Shown here in pieces: positions 1-7,709 of a stretch of 64,000 bases of DNA. Numbering within the stretch: the stretch's first letter is position 1; every line of letters starts with the position of its first letter. This DNA is from Candidatus Peribacteria bacterium RIFOXYB1_FULL_54_35 (lineage in GTDB: Bacteria; Patescibacteriota; Gracilibacteria; Peribacterales; Peribacteraceae). The position numbers and the translations under genes were made by a program. The notes beneath the pieces are model-generated. The model did no database searches, was not told the origin of the DNA, and worked only from the letters and a program-made list of their open reading frames with translations. Location: positions 62,001-126,000 of the forward strand of contig MFYJ01000013.1 of NCBI GenBank assembly GCA_001787755.1, read 5' to 3'.

Positions 1-192
1 TGGCGCACGAAGGCGAAGCCCATCTTCCTGGAGAGAATCTGGAAGGTCCTCGGGGAACTCCCGTACGAAGTGGTACTGCCGGTGGAACCGGAAGATCCGG
101 CGAGGCCAACGCTCTTTTACCGCAGAGAAGACCAGTTTGTCGGCCGCGAGATCGTCCTCCTCAAACCGAAAAAAGCAGAGGAGAAGAAGTGA
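1..192 (+). CDS. C-terminal end of a gene cut by the window edge
   Basis: Frame 1 is open from the first base for 63 codons and stops at TGA 190-192, so the start lies upstream of the window. The visible tail is charged, ends in KPKKAEEKK, and shows no transmembrane segment, cysteine cluster or catalytic motif that I recognise. Its GC-rich third codon positions match the genes around it. The promoter of the tRNA begins 9 bases after the stop, so the two are probably separate transcripts. No family can be named. Confidence 0.6.
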   Translation, partial: WRTKAKPIFLERIWKVLGELPYEVVLPVEPEDPARPTLFYRREDQFVGREIVLLKPKKAEEKK

Positions 193-200
193 GAGAATCG

Positions 201-229
201 TTTTCAAACAAGCGTCGTTTGCCTATAAT
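201..229 (+). promoter_or_regulatory. promoter upstream of tRNA-Asn
   Basis: TTTTCA (201-206), a 17-base spacer and a perfect TATAAT (224-229). Transcription would start near 236, about 105 bases before the tRNA. The leader contains a 7-bp hairpin, CCCGCAC (256-262) with GTGCGGG (280-286), possibly a processing or attenuation structure. Confidence 0.6.
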
Positions 230-340
230 GCCGCAGCGTTGATCTGTTCCTCGGCCCCGCACTATTCGCATGCGCTCAAGTGCGGGACGAGTAACTCAGC
301 TGCTATCCTATTCTCGTTCGGTCTTTCTCCACTTATACGT

Positions 341-415
341 TCCTCGGTAGCTCAATGGTAGAGCATTCGGCTGTTAACCGAATGGTTGCTGGTTCGAATC
401 CAGCCCGAGGAGCCA
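341..415 (+). tRNA. tRNA-Asn (GTT), CCA encoded
   Basis: The cloverleaf can be drawn by hand. The acceptor stem is TCCTCGG (341-347) with CCGAGGA (405-411), the discriminator base is G412, and CCA is encoded at 413-415. The anticodon stem TTCGG/CCGAA encloses the loop CTGTTAA, with anticodon GTT at 373-375. The T-arm has the usual GGTTCGAATCC core. The 3' end is repeated at 2885-2909 and again near 2958-2969, which makes this gene a candidate attachment site. Confidence 0.97.
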
Positions 416-433
416 ATTTTCACGAAGTGAAAA
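409..433 (+). repeat. 25-bp direct repeat, left copy (tRNA 3' end)
   Basis: Bases 409-433 are identical to 2885-2909. The repeat starts in the last acceptor-stem bases of tRNA-Asn, covers the CCA and continues into the palindrome TTTTCACGAAGTGAAAA (417-433). The palindrome could serve as the tRNA terminator. The placement is like an integration site at a tRNA 3' end. Confidence 0.6.
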
Positions 434-531
434 ATAGAGACAAGGTTGGAAGAATTAATTAGCGTTAGCTTTTCTATACTTTCTACCGCTATCATGCATG
501 CAAGAGCCATTATCCTTTAACGCTCACTAAT

Positions 532-726
532 ATGCTTGCAGAAATAGGTATCATGGTCGGCTTCTACATAATGACAAGGATGCTGTCATTGGAAAGGACC
601 AAGGAAGGTAAAGTATCATCCTTTGCTCGTGTTTTTTCCGCTGTAACATTCATTGTTACCGCACTGGTAGTTATAGACCTAGTTATAAGAGGCTTTTCTG
701 CTTCCGCTGAAATTCCCACCTTCTAA
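532..726 (+). CDS. small two-helix membrane protein, copy 1
   Basis: A 64-aa protein with two hydrophobic segments, about residues 2-18 and 35-53, separated by a basic loop (ERTKEGK). It probably sits in the cytoplasmic membrane. A close paralog with the same length and the same C-terminal PTF lies at 2566-2760, on the other side of the SLH gene, so the trio seems to be a duplicated unit. The next gene starts 24 bases downstream, which suggests co-transcription. I do not recognise a named family. Confidence 0.75.
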   Translation: MLAEIGIMVGFYIMTRMLSLERTKEGKVSSFARVFSAVTFIVTALVVIDLVIRGFSASAEIPTF

Positions 727-750
727 TTCATTCGTTCATTCCTGATAATC

Positions 751-2532
751 ATGAAAAACCGTAATATTCCAATTCTTCTACTTTTGGCACTGTTGCCAAC
801 AAACGTACAATCTTTGACCAGTGATTTCCCAACTACTTGGAAACATGATGAAAAAGTACAAATAACTGGCAAGAATCTTGAGGGTGATGAACCGTTATAC
901 AAAGAGTTTTGTATCGCCCCGGCTGCGTTGAAAGATGAAAAGAAATGTTACGAAGAAGATGAATACAATGGGGAAATTGAGTTTGAAACATGGAGCAGTA
1001 GCAAGATTGAATTTTACCCACCCGAAGAAATACCTGCGAATGGTGTGGTGACATTGCACAGAGCCATTAAAGTAGAAAAGTGTTTTGGTTCCGCTGGCTG
1101 TATTGAATCCACTGAGGAAGAAGATATAGAACTGGGTACTTACATGGCAGAACCTTTCATAAAAACCGTAATTGACCTAAATAAAACAGCAAAAGCAGAA
1201 ATATTTCGAAAAGGTGGAAGGTACGAAATACAGGGCACATATTTTGGCGAACGTGGCGATATTTTTCTGGTCACCCCTTATTCTGCACGCAAAGTTGAAA
1301 AAGACGACATAGATGAATGGAGCAGTAACACTATCGTTGTAACATTGAATAAATCAGATGTTGGTGATGCACTGGAAGGCATAAGGATAAACAACACGGC
1401 GCTAGGCTCAGAAACTTGGGAAATATCTGGCCAGAAGTCACAAGCCACAAAGAGCAGTAGCAGCCAACAGAGCAGTGAAGCCACAACAACCAATGTGTCT
1501 GTATTTACGGATATTAGTGCTTCACATAATTACTACCCTGCAATCAGCTGGGCAAAAAATAGCAGTGTTCTACAGGGATACCCCGATGGAACGTTTAAGC
1601 CTGATAGAAAGGTAAACCGTGCCGAATTCCTGAAAATTGTACTTGAAGCTAAGGGCGTTAGCGTGGCTACCAGTAGTACTAGCAGCGGTTTTAGTGATGT
1701 AGACGAAAATGCGTGGTACGCCCCATATGTCCGCTATGCAAAGGAGCAAGGTATTGTTCAGGGATACCCAAATGGAATGTTTAAACCAGAACAGGCAGTG
1801 AACTTCGCTGAAGCTCTCAAGATGGCCTACAACGCCCTAGGTATCACCACAAATGAAATAGGCAGCGACTGGTACGAGCGCTTCCTACAGCATGCAAAAC
1901 TCAACAGCGTATTATTCACATCCGATGCAAGGGTGAGCGAGGATATGAATCGCAAGGATGTTGTATGGATTGTGTGGAAACTGATGACGCACGACGGTGA
2001 CTGGCAGCAACCATCAAAGGTCACTAACACAACGCCGCCGCCCACGAACACATCGGCTGTGCAGTTCAAGGATGGAACCTTTGTTGTTGGCAAAGACATT
2101 CAGGCTGGAACGTATAGAACCCGAAAAGCAGCGAGCGGCTGCTACTACTCGCGCTTGAATGGTTTTAGCGGTGAATTGGAAGACATCAATTCCAATGAAC
2201 TGACAAACGCACCATCCATTGTCACGATTGATGCCAGTGATAAAGGCTTCAAATCGTCAGGCTGTGGAACATGGACGCAAGACTTGTCTGCAATCACGAC
2301 GAGTAGAACATCCTTTGGCGATGGCATGTTCATCGTTGGAACTGACATTGATGCTGGAACCTACAAGAATAGCGGTGGTTCAAGTTGCTACTACTCGCGT
2401 TTGAGCGGTTTTAGCGGCGAATTAGATGACATCGTTTCCAATGAACTGACTAGCGCATCGGCAATCGTGACCATTTCTGACAGCGATAAAGGGTTCAAGT
2501 CGGCAGGTTGTGGTACTTGGACGAAAATGTAA
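751..2532 (+). CDS. secreted SLH-domain surface protein with C-terminal repeats
   Basis: 593 aa. Residues 1-21 form a signal peptide (basic start, LLLLALLP core, cleavage near VQS). A beta-rich region follows with an 'ITGKNL' motif that suggests an IPT/TIG-like fold, then a Ser/Thr linker near 226-246. Two clear SLH motifs follow (about 250-300 with GYPDGTFKPDRKVNRAEF, and 312-360), then a degenerate third. The last 155 residues are two tandem copies of a domain that begins DGxFxVGxDIxAGTY and ends DKGFKSxGCGTWT, each with a conserved CYYSRL segment; such domains occur on exported proteins of other bacteria. SLH domains bind cell-wall polymers, so the protein is likely displayed at the surface. 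It lies between two copies of a small membrane protein. Confidence 0.85.
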   Translation: MKNRNIPILLLLALLPTNVQSLTSDFPTTWKHDEKVQITGKNLEGDEPLYKEFCIAPAALKDEKKCYEEDEYNGEIEFETWSSSKIEFYPPEEIPANGVVTLHRAIKVEKCFGSAGCIESTEEEDIELGTYMAEPFIKTVIDLNKTAKAEIFRKGGRYEIQGTYFGERGDIFLVTPYSARKVEKDDIDEWSSNTIVVTLNKSDVGDALEGIRINNTALGSETWEISGQKSQATKSSSSQQSSEATTTNVSVFTDISASHNYYPAISWAKNSSVLQGYPDGTFKPDRKVNRAEFLKIVLEAKGVSVATSSTSSGFSDVDENAWYAPYVRYAKEQGIVQGYPNGMFKPEQAVNFAEALKMAYNALGITTNEIGSDWYERFLQHAKLNSVLFTSDARVSEDMNRKDVVWIVWKLMTHDGDWQQPSKVTNTTPPPTNTSAVQFKDGTFVVGKDIQAGTYRTRKAASGCYYSRLNGFSGELEDINSNELTNAPSIVTIDASDKGFKSSGCGTWTQDLSAITTSRTSFGDGMFIVGTDIDAGTYKNSGGSSCYYSRLSGFSGELDDIVSNELTSASAIVTISDSDKGFKSAGCGTWTKM

Positions 2533-2565
2533 TGACTCTTTCGCCTCTATCTTCCCCTTCCCTTT

Positions 2566-2760
2566 ATGCTCGCTGAAATTGGTATCATGATCGGTTTCTA
2601 CATCCTAACGAGGATGCTCACGATTGAGCGGAACAAGGACGGCAAAGTGTCTTCCTTCGGGAAGGTCTTTGCGGCGGTTACGTTCATCATCACAGTCATC
2701 ATAGTCATTGATTTGGCGATGCGTGGCTTTTCAGCCACTAACTCAATGCCGACATTCTAA
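2566..2760 (+). CDS. small two-helix membrane protein, copy 2
   Basis: 64 aa, closely similar over its whole length to the protein at 532-726 (MLAEIGIM start, VFAAVTFI helix, RGFSA and PTF end). The codons are more GC-rich than in copy 1, so the copies have diverged at synonymous sites. It starts 33 bases after the SLH gene and is probably in the same transcript. A job in anchoring or exporting the SLH protein is only a guess from position. Confidence 0.75.
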   Translation: MLAEIGIMIGFYILTRMLTIERNKDGKVSSFGKVFAAVTFIITVIIVIDLAMRGFSATNSMPTF

Positions 2761-2870
2761 ACAGCGGTAGCAGCGCGTAGCACTTCATCTGGCTGCATCG
2801 GCAGGACAATACTGACGAGCTTGATTTCCCTGCCAAGCTCTATGATTTCCTGCGCCCAATCCGTTCGCAT
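2757..2870 (-). pseudogene. possible gene fragment (37 codons)
   Basis: The minus strand reads 37 codons from ATG at 2870 to a stop at 2757, with a protein-like sequence (IIELGREIKLVSIVLP). It ends inside the last codon of the neighbouring plus-strand gene and is preceded by repeat DNA, so it may be the remnant of a gene cut by whatever placed the 25-bp repeat. It could equally be chance. Confidence 0.25.
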
Positions 2871-2884
2871 ACGTTCAAGGATGG

Positions 2885-2909
2885 GGAGCCAATTTTCACG
2901 AAGTGAAAA
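2885..2909 (+). repeat. 25-bp direct repeat, right copy
   Basis: Identical to 409-433, the 3' end of tRNA-Asn plus palindrome. A second, shorter copy of the tRNA end, CCCGAGGAGCCA, lies at about 2958-2969. The 2.45 kb between the copies holds the SLH gene and the two 64-aa genes. No integrase is visible inside. Confidence 0.6.
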
Positions 2910-2972
2910 TGGCGACGAGGGGTGGATGAGAAGTATCCGAGGACTGTCATGCTGAGCCCGAGGAGCCATAAA

Positions 2973-3001
2973 TTGACAATATTAATAGATAGTTGTTATA
3001 T
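2973..3001 (+). promoter_or_regulatory. promoter of the HExxH protein
   Basis: A perfect TTGACA (2973-2978), a 17-base spacer and TTATAT (2996-3001). The ATG at 3009 is only 7 bases beyond the -10, which points to a leaderless transcript and fixes the start codon. Confidence 0.6.
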
Positions 3002-3008
3002 ACAATAT

Positions 3009-3974
3009 ATGAGTGGACCTCATCCCACAGAATTTGATCAGGTTTGCAGCTCTGCACTCGATGCTTTTCAGTCAGGGAAGACACTCACTTCTGATGAAAT
3101 TGTTGCGGCAACTACTCGGTTTCCTTTTCTGCTTCAATGTGTCTCTGGTAGAGGGGATCCTGATCTTCCATCAGATGAAGCGGATCTCCGACAGAAAGCT
3201 GCCATTGCAGATACAGTCATTGGAAATATTGAAAGCGGCATCGAAGCTCTTCGTAGCAAGTTATTGCAGAGTACACAAAACCATCCTCCACATATTTTGT
3301 CACCATTCAATAGAGTTCAGCGAAATGCTCAGAATCCTCTCCGGAATAAATATCGACTGTATCTTGCGGCACTTGAGAAAAACCTCCCACAGTATCCAAT
3401 ACCCATGAACGCATTTTTCTACATGCTTGCGGGAAAAAACAGACAGAGGGTTGCAGCCTCTTTTCGTGATGGGGATCGCACGATGTTTGCCGCTGAAAAT
3501 TTCTCCTCCCAGTGTCCTATCGATGGCATCGTCGCATGCCATGAGACCGTTCATGTGGCGCAGAACGATGCGGTGCAGTCAGGTATTACCACTATCGCGC
3601 GGGCGCGACAGTACCTCGAACGACTGAAGTTTCTTGGGAAAAGACCAAGCGTAGTACTCAATGGAGAATTACCCGCGTACACTCGCGAGTTGCAGATTGC
3701 CGATGGAGTTCTCCAGGGGGCACTACGGAACCCCGGCGCAGTAACAGAAGACGAAGTCATTGCCTCACTCGGTGCAAAGCGCCCGGAACAGCAAATTGTT
3801 ACTCGTACACTCCTGCGATTAGCCAGAGTCTTCCCGGGTTTTTTCCGCCATACACCGGACCAAAGATATCCAGAGTCTTTCGCCTCTGAAGTAATCAACA
3901 TCTGCCGATCCGAACGCTATGCAGTTTACGCACTTTCTTCCTCCGACTTTTTGGGGGATTTGGAGGAGATATGA
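3009..3974 (+). CDS. predicted zinc metallopeptidase (HExxH)
   Basis: 321 aa from ATG 3009. An upstream in-frame start at 2922 lies in repeat DNA and before the promoter, so I reject it. The motif HETVHVAQ (H at residue 178) is a classic HExxH zinc site, and a downstream glutamate in 'NGELPAYTRELQ' could be the third ligand, as in gluzincin-like peptidases. The N-terminal half is helical with no catalytic features. There is no signal peptide, so it may act in the cytoplasm. The two following small genes have their own signals. The fold is inferred from the motif alone; no family name is certain. Confidence 0.7.
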   Translation: MSGPHPTEFDQVCSSALDAFQSGKTLTSDEIVAATTRFPFLLQCVSGRGDPDLPSDEADLRQKAAIADTVIGNIESGIEALRSKLLQSTQNHPPHILSPFNRVQRNAQNPLRNKYRLYLAALEKNLPQYPIPMNAFFYMLAGKNRQRVAASFRDGDRTMFAAENFSSQCPIDGIVACHETVHVAQNDAVQSGITTIARARQYLERLKFLGKRPSVVLNGELPAYTRELQIADGVLQGALRNPGAVTEDEVIASLGAKRPEQQIVTRTLLRLARVFPGFFRHTPDQRYPESFASEVINICRSERYAVYALSSSDFLGDLEEI

Positions 3975-4008
3975 ACAGCTACACACACGAAAGTGTAAAT
4001 GCGGTACT

Positions 4009-4164
4009 ATGGTGTTCATGAAAAACCCTCGTTGGTACCTTGGATTTCTTGGATTCCTTGGATTGAACGGAATTCCTGAGGTGCTCACACAAGACCTGTT
4101 TGGCTCACTGTGGCTGCTCTGGTTCTTATGGTTTCTCCATTTCATACCGCAGAGAAAACCCTGA
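4009..4164 (+). CDS. small membrane protein with LGFLGFLG motif
   Basis: 51 aa from ATG 4009, or 48 from ATG 4018. It has two hydrophobic stretches: a Gly/Leu/Phe-rich YLGFLGFLGLNGI segment and a Trp-rich LWLLWFLWFLHFI segment. Small proteins with the repeated LGFLG motif are known in Firmicutes (DUF3796-like), and this one resembles them. It is likely an integral membrane protein of unknown role, just downstream of the metallopeptidase gene. Confidence 0.6.
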   Translation: MVFMKNPRWYLGFLGFLGLNGIPEVLTQDLFGSLWLLWFLWFLHFIPQRKP

Positions 4165-4229
4165 GGTTCTTCTGAGAAGGAGGACAAACGGTTTGGCATT
4201 CTGGAAATATCCAGCCTGGAAAGCCATGA

Positions 4230-4259
4230 TTGACAATAACCACCAAAATGCTTTATAAT
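4230..4259 (+). promoter_or_regulatory. consensus promoter, leaderless GTG
   Basis: Perfect TTGACA (4230-4235) and perfect TATAAT (4254-4259) with an 18-base spacer. GTG at 4267 lies 7 bases after the -10, where the first transcribed base is expected. Confidence 0.75.
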
Positions 4260-4266
4260 ATCACTA

Positions 4267-4770
4267 GTGGCAGAAACCCCTCAAAAGCAGGAGCCAGATC
4301 CTAAAGTCCTAGAAGCTAAACAATGCCTCGAAGGGGCAGGTATTCCCTGCCAGATCGCGTACGGCGGTCATGCAATTCTCTTGGGCATGACTGCAACGTA
4401 CGGAGAGGCAAAGAAAGTCCTCGGAGACCAGAAACTCGATGTACCCGTGCGCCTGCCGGAACGACACGGGCAGCGGGGCATACGAGGCGTCACGGCGAAT
4501 CCCTACCACAGAGCTGCACTCCAGCCTGTGGAGGGCAACACCCCTCAGGAAACATCTGCAGAGGCAAATGAGGTAGAAAAACCAGTCGTTGCCACGCCGG
4601 AGGCAGCTAAGCTCATGCAACTTTTGGAGGGGAAAAGAATTTGGCATCGTCTCAGTGAGAAAAATGGAAATGTAGTGTACGTAAAAAGCGGGACCGATTA
4701 CCGCGAAGCGAAGAAACTTCGGGATCAAAAACCGCAGCTCACCACCGTCTCCCTCTTCATCGAAGAGTAG
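4267..4770 (+). CDS. hypothetical protein with an internal duplication
   Basis: 167 aa starting at GTG, placed by the consensus promoter 7 bases upstream. Two similar segments of about 37 residues can be seen: near 20-58 (LEGAGIPCQIAYGGH...YGEAKKVLGDQK) and near 118-155 (LEGKRIWHRL...YREAKKLRDQK). They are joined by a basic, proline-containing linker. The alternation of helix and short strands suggests a small alpha/beta repeat. No signal peptide or transmembrane segment is present. I do not recognise the family. Confidence 0.7.
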   Translation: MAETPQKQEPDPKVLEAKQCLEGAGIPCQIAYGGHAILLGMTATYGEAKKVLGDQKLDVPVRLPERHGQRGIRGVTANPYHRAALQPVEGNTPQETSAEANEVEKPVVATPEAAKLMQLLEGKRIWHRLSEKNGNVVYVKSGTDYREAKKLRDQKPQLTTVSLFIEE

Positions 4771-4851
4771 GAACATACTGTACTTTCCTATTCCAGAGAC
4801 TATGGAACGGTACGGAAATCCTCAGAGCATGCGGGGGGTTGTTCTCAGTTC

Positions 4852-5157
4852 CTACTCCCCCCATGGCTCATCGTGGTGTGATTTCGTCATCATCATGATG
4901 GCGTGCAGCGATGTCGCCGCCTTCGCGTGCGCGGCAAACGTCTCCCCAAATCCATCAAATGGTTGGTGCGGCCCTATGGTGTGCTCATAGCAGTAGATGA
5001 GTTCTCCGAGTTGGTGGCAGTCCAGTGGAATACCTGCTCTTGTGAGCGCCCTCCGGATATCCGGTATGTGCTCCGGATCTGGTGTGTACTCTGCAAGAAA
5101 CTGATCGATGGGCTCTGTAAGCCGGACAGCCGCCGGAGTGTACGCACTTGCTTCCAT
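4852..5157 (-). CDS. small hypothetical protein
   Basis: 101 aa from ATG at 5157. It has a protein-like composition with a helical middle (IPDIRRALTRAGIPLDCHQLGELIYCYEH) and a His/Met-rich end (HAIMMMTKSHHDEPWGE). It points away from the MFS gene and converges on the preceding gene. No clear promoter or ribosome site was found. It is kept because the reading frame is clean and fills an otherwise empty stretch; the family is unknown. Confidence 0.5.
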   Translation of the reverse strand: MEASAYTPAAVRLTEPIDQFLAEYTPDPEHIPDIRRALTRAGIPLDCHQLGELIYCYEHTIGPHQPFDGFGETFAAHAKAATSLHAIMMMTKSHHDEPWGE

Positions 5158-5399
5158 GTGTTATGAATGGGGAAAGGAATACTGCGTCTATGATCAGGAA
5201 GGAGAGGCATCTTGTCCCGCGGGACCGTCTTTGAACTGACAGGACAAGAGGAAAAGCGGCTCTAGAAGCTCCAAAGAAAACTCCGGGTGAACTCGCGGGT
5301 ATTTTTTCCGGTTTTGATACAGAATAGTTTTAATGCCTTCAGAAAAAACAGATACTGAAGAACACCACACCGTGAAGAGGGCAATGCTACACTTCGCCT

Positions 5400-6581
5400 A
5401 TGCAGACGTTCCTCCGGAGGATCTACGCCTTCGCGTGCCTCAACCATTGCATCCTCATCTACCCCGTGTACGCGATTCTCTTTCAGGAGAGCGGACTCAG
5501 CAGTATCCAGGTCACATCACTCTTCATGCTGTGGTCCGCAGTGACGGTCGTATTCGAGGTGCCAACCGGCGTGCTGGCGGATAAGTATAAGCGCAGGAAC
5601 ATCCTCGTCTTTGCACAGCTGCTCAAGGGCGGGTGCTTCCTCTGCTGGCTCGCGAGCAAGACCTACTTCGCGTTCGGTGTGGGATTTTTCCTGTGGGGGA
5701 TCTCGTCCACGCTCATGAGCGGAACATTTGAATCGTTCGTGTACGACGAGCTCAAGCACTGCGGGAAAGAAGAAAGCTTTAAGAATGTGGTCAGCCGCAT
5801 ACGTGCATCAAGTTTCATTGGAATCACCATTGCTGTGCTCCTCGGAGGAATCATTGCCGAGTACGGCTATGACTCAGCACTGATCCCCAGCAGCATCGTG
5901 CCGTTCCTGAACATACTGGTCCTGTTCAGCATTCCCTCGGTGGCACCCATGTGCTCCACGGGAGAGCGGGCATACTTCCGCATTCTCGTAGATGCTTTCC
6001 GGGAAGCGAAGAACAACCCTGCACTCCTCCGTCTCATGATCTTCTTCGCAATCACCTTCGGTTCCATGGGCGCATCGGATGAGCTCTGGGAACTCCTCTT
6101 CCGTGAACGGAGCTTCACCCTCGCAACCATCGGCTTCCTGTTCGCCATTGGCAACACCGTCTCGGCTCTCGCCTGCCTCTCCGTGCAGTACCTCCCTCTC
6201 CAGGGGAAACGAGCCTACGCGTTCGTCATCATCGGCGGTCTTGCTTCCGTGCTCCTGGCACTCCTAAGAAGCCCGTTTGCCATCGTGCTTGCTTTCGTGT
6301 CGATCTTCATCCTCGAAGCAGCATTCACGCTGTTCCAAACACGCCTGCAGCACGCCATCTCTTCCCACCAGCGCGCGACCGTGTCCTCCATCAACAGCCT
6401 GCTCCTGGAAATGGTTGCAATCGTGTTCTACTTCCTCGCAGGCATATTGGCAGACCGTTTTGGCTTCGTCTCTTTTCTCTGGCTCCTCGGCATCATCACA
6501 GGAGCTGTCTCCCTGCTCTACCTGTTCCTCCCATCGGAACCCGTGGCAGAACATCAAACAGTGAGTCTTGCAGAGAAGTAG
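5400..6581 (+). CDS. MFS transporter
   Basis: 393 aa with about 12 hydrophobic segments and no signal peptide, an integral membrane protein of the major facilitator superfamily. The family's loop motif between helices 2 and 3 is visible as GVLADKYKRRN (about residues 60-70), and a similar LADRFG occurs in the C-terminal half, as expected from the two-fold MFS repeat. TACACT (5388-5393) ends 6 bases before the ATG, so a leaderless start is likely. The substrate cannot be read from sequence. A drug or metabolite exporter is possible. It converges on the TrmB-like regulator, with a stem-loop between them. Confidence 0.88.
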   Translation: MQTFLRRIYAFACLNHCILIYPVYAILFQESGLSSIQVTSLFMLWSAVTVVFEVPTGVLADKYKRRNILVFAQLLKGGCFLCWLASKTYFAFGVGFFLWGISSTLMSGTFESFVYDELKHCGKEESFKNVVSRIRASSFIGITIAVLLGGIIAEYGYDSALIPSSIVPFLNILVLFSIPSVAPMCSTGERAYFRILVDAFREAKNNPALLRLMIFFAITFGSMGASDELWELLFRERSFTLATIGFLFAIGNTVSALACLSVQYLPLQGKRAYAFVIIGGLASVLLALLRSPFAIVLAFVSIFILEAAFTLFQTRLQHAISSHQRATVSSINSLLLEMVAIVFYFLAGILADRFGFVSFLWLLGIITGAVSLLYLFLPSEPVAEHQTVSLAEK

Positions 6582-6597
6582 CGTGCCTCTTGTTGAC

Positions 6598-6663
6598 TCG
6601 TTTGCTCGTTACTCGTTCCTCGTTCAAACGAGCCAACGAGAAAACGAGCTCACGAGCAAACGA
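6598..6663. repeat. spacer stem-loop, ACGAG-word type
   Basis: Built from repeated TCGTT/AACGA words. The left arm TCGTTTGCTCGT is mirrored by ACGAGCAAACGA. It lies between the convergent MFS and regulator genes and could terminate both. Relatives lie at 48279-48339 and 57753-57818. Confidence 0.7.
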
Positions 6664-7419
6664 TTATTTGGCAACAAACGCCGTTGCACCCAGCCACGCA
6701 AGATCAAATACCGCCTTCATCGTGCGCGCGAAGGTAGAACTTTCGACGAGCAGACCGAGGAGTTCACCGGTCTTCAGGGAAACGATACCCACCGTGTTCC
6801 CGAAGATGAGCACTTCGTTCTCGAACGGGAACTGTTCCTTGTTCACGAGGAGGATTTCGATGAGATTCGGATCGTAGCTCGCCGGGAGGAAAGGATCGAT
6901 GACATGCACCGTCTCCACGGTATTCGGCGAGAGGTAACGGGTTTTTATGCCCTTCTGCAACCGCTCGTGCGTGTAGCTGCGGAAAAATGAAGGAAAGAAT
7001 TCCGTCACCGTTTTCAAATTTGTGTAGCCGAGGATTTCTTCCTCTGCCGAGAGCGATTCGGAGAAGACGCGCTCCACCCCATCCCGCCCCTCGTAGAAGC
7101 GTATCTTCGGCTTAAACCGCTGAGAGCTCGCGAGCGTCTTGAGCTGCGGCAGTAACCCCCGCGCAATGTTCACCCGCTCCTTCGCGAGCTGCTCCAGCTG
7201 CTCCGGAGGTTCGGGCGCGAAACACTTCACTCCATTCTTGTTGTACTGGGAGAGGAGACGCTTCTCAAGAAGGTTCTCCAGTGTGTGGTAGCAGCTCACG
7301 CGGTGCACACCCGCCTTGCGTGCGATGGTGGAAACAGGACCGCCATTGATCTCCAGACAGGCAAGATAGACTTTTGCTTCCTCATCGCTTAAGCCCAGCT
7401 TGAGCAGATCGGTAATCAT
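6664..7419 (-). CDS. TrmB-like transcriptional regulator 1
   Basis: 251 aa from ATG at 7419. The frame extends further upstream, but that part is interspersed repeat DNA. Residues 1-65 form a winged helix-turn-helix (LGLSDEEAKVYLACLEINGGPVSTIARKAG...), typical of TrmB-type regulators. The C-terminal part carries an RFYEGRDGVERVF segment and a 'VLIFGNTVGIVSL' strand, both matched in the regulators at 42548 and 47481, which suggests a shared effector domain. It is divergent from the first array gene, with palindromes at 7551-7617 between them. A role in controlling array genes or itself is an inference from position. Confidence 0.82.
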   Translation of the reverse strand: MITDLLKLGLSDEEAKVYLACLEINGGPVSTIARKAGVHRVSCYHTLENLLEKRLLSQYNKNGVKCFAPEPPEQLEQLAKERVNIARGLLPQLKTLASSQRFKPKIRFYEGRDGVERVFSESLSAEEEILGYTNLKTVTEFFPSFFRSYTHERLQKGIKTRYLSPNTVETVHVIDPFLPASYDPNLIEILLVNKEQFPFENEVLIFGNTVGIVSLKTGELLGLLVESSTFARTMKAVFDLAWLGATAFVAK

Positions 7420-7422
7420 ATC

Positions 7423-7515
7423 GTCATGGTGAGCTGTCATGGTGAGCGTAGCCGAACCACGAACCATGGCGTAATGATCTGCACGTCGTCCCTCGGCTCC
7501 GCTCGGGATGACGTG
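7423..7515 (-). repeat. composite interspersed repeat, copy 1
   Basis: Related to 43368-43493 and 62218-62305. One end reads CACGTCATCCCGAG and the other GCTCACCATGAC (minus-strand sense). It sits directly upstream of regulator 1, as copy 2 does for regulator 2. Confidence 0.65.
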
Positions 7516-7550
7516 CTTTCTCATATAGTATAGCAGGTTTTCCCGTGTGT

Positions 7551-7617
7551 TGTAGATTTTTTTCTACAGTATTTGGAACTGATTTTTTGGCTTTAAATAA
7601 AGCTAAAATCAATACTG
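7551..7617. promoter_or_regulatory. paired palindromes between regulator 1 and array gene 1
   Basis: TGTAGA (7551-7556), six T, TCTACA (7563-7568). It is followed by a long interrupted palindrome at 7567-7617 whose arms are CAGTAT/ATACTG, TGATTTT/AAAATCA and GCTTT/AAAGC. Position between divergent genes and symmetry suggest an operator for the TrmB-like protein. Not proven. Confidence 0.5.
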
Positions 7618-7709
7618 TCACTTCAGATGTTGGACAAAGTTGACGAAGTGATGGACAATGACAACGGCGGAATGTGTACGCTATTTTTTATATTGTGAAA
7701 TATTTTTCT

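Noticed and set aside
6568-6990. Plus-strand frames overlapping regulator 1
   Set aside because: Antisense shadows of a well-supported HTH gene; the region also contains a spacer stem-loop.
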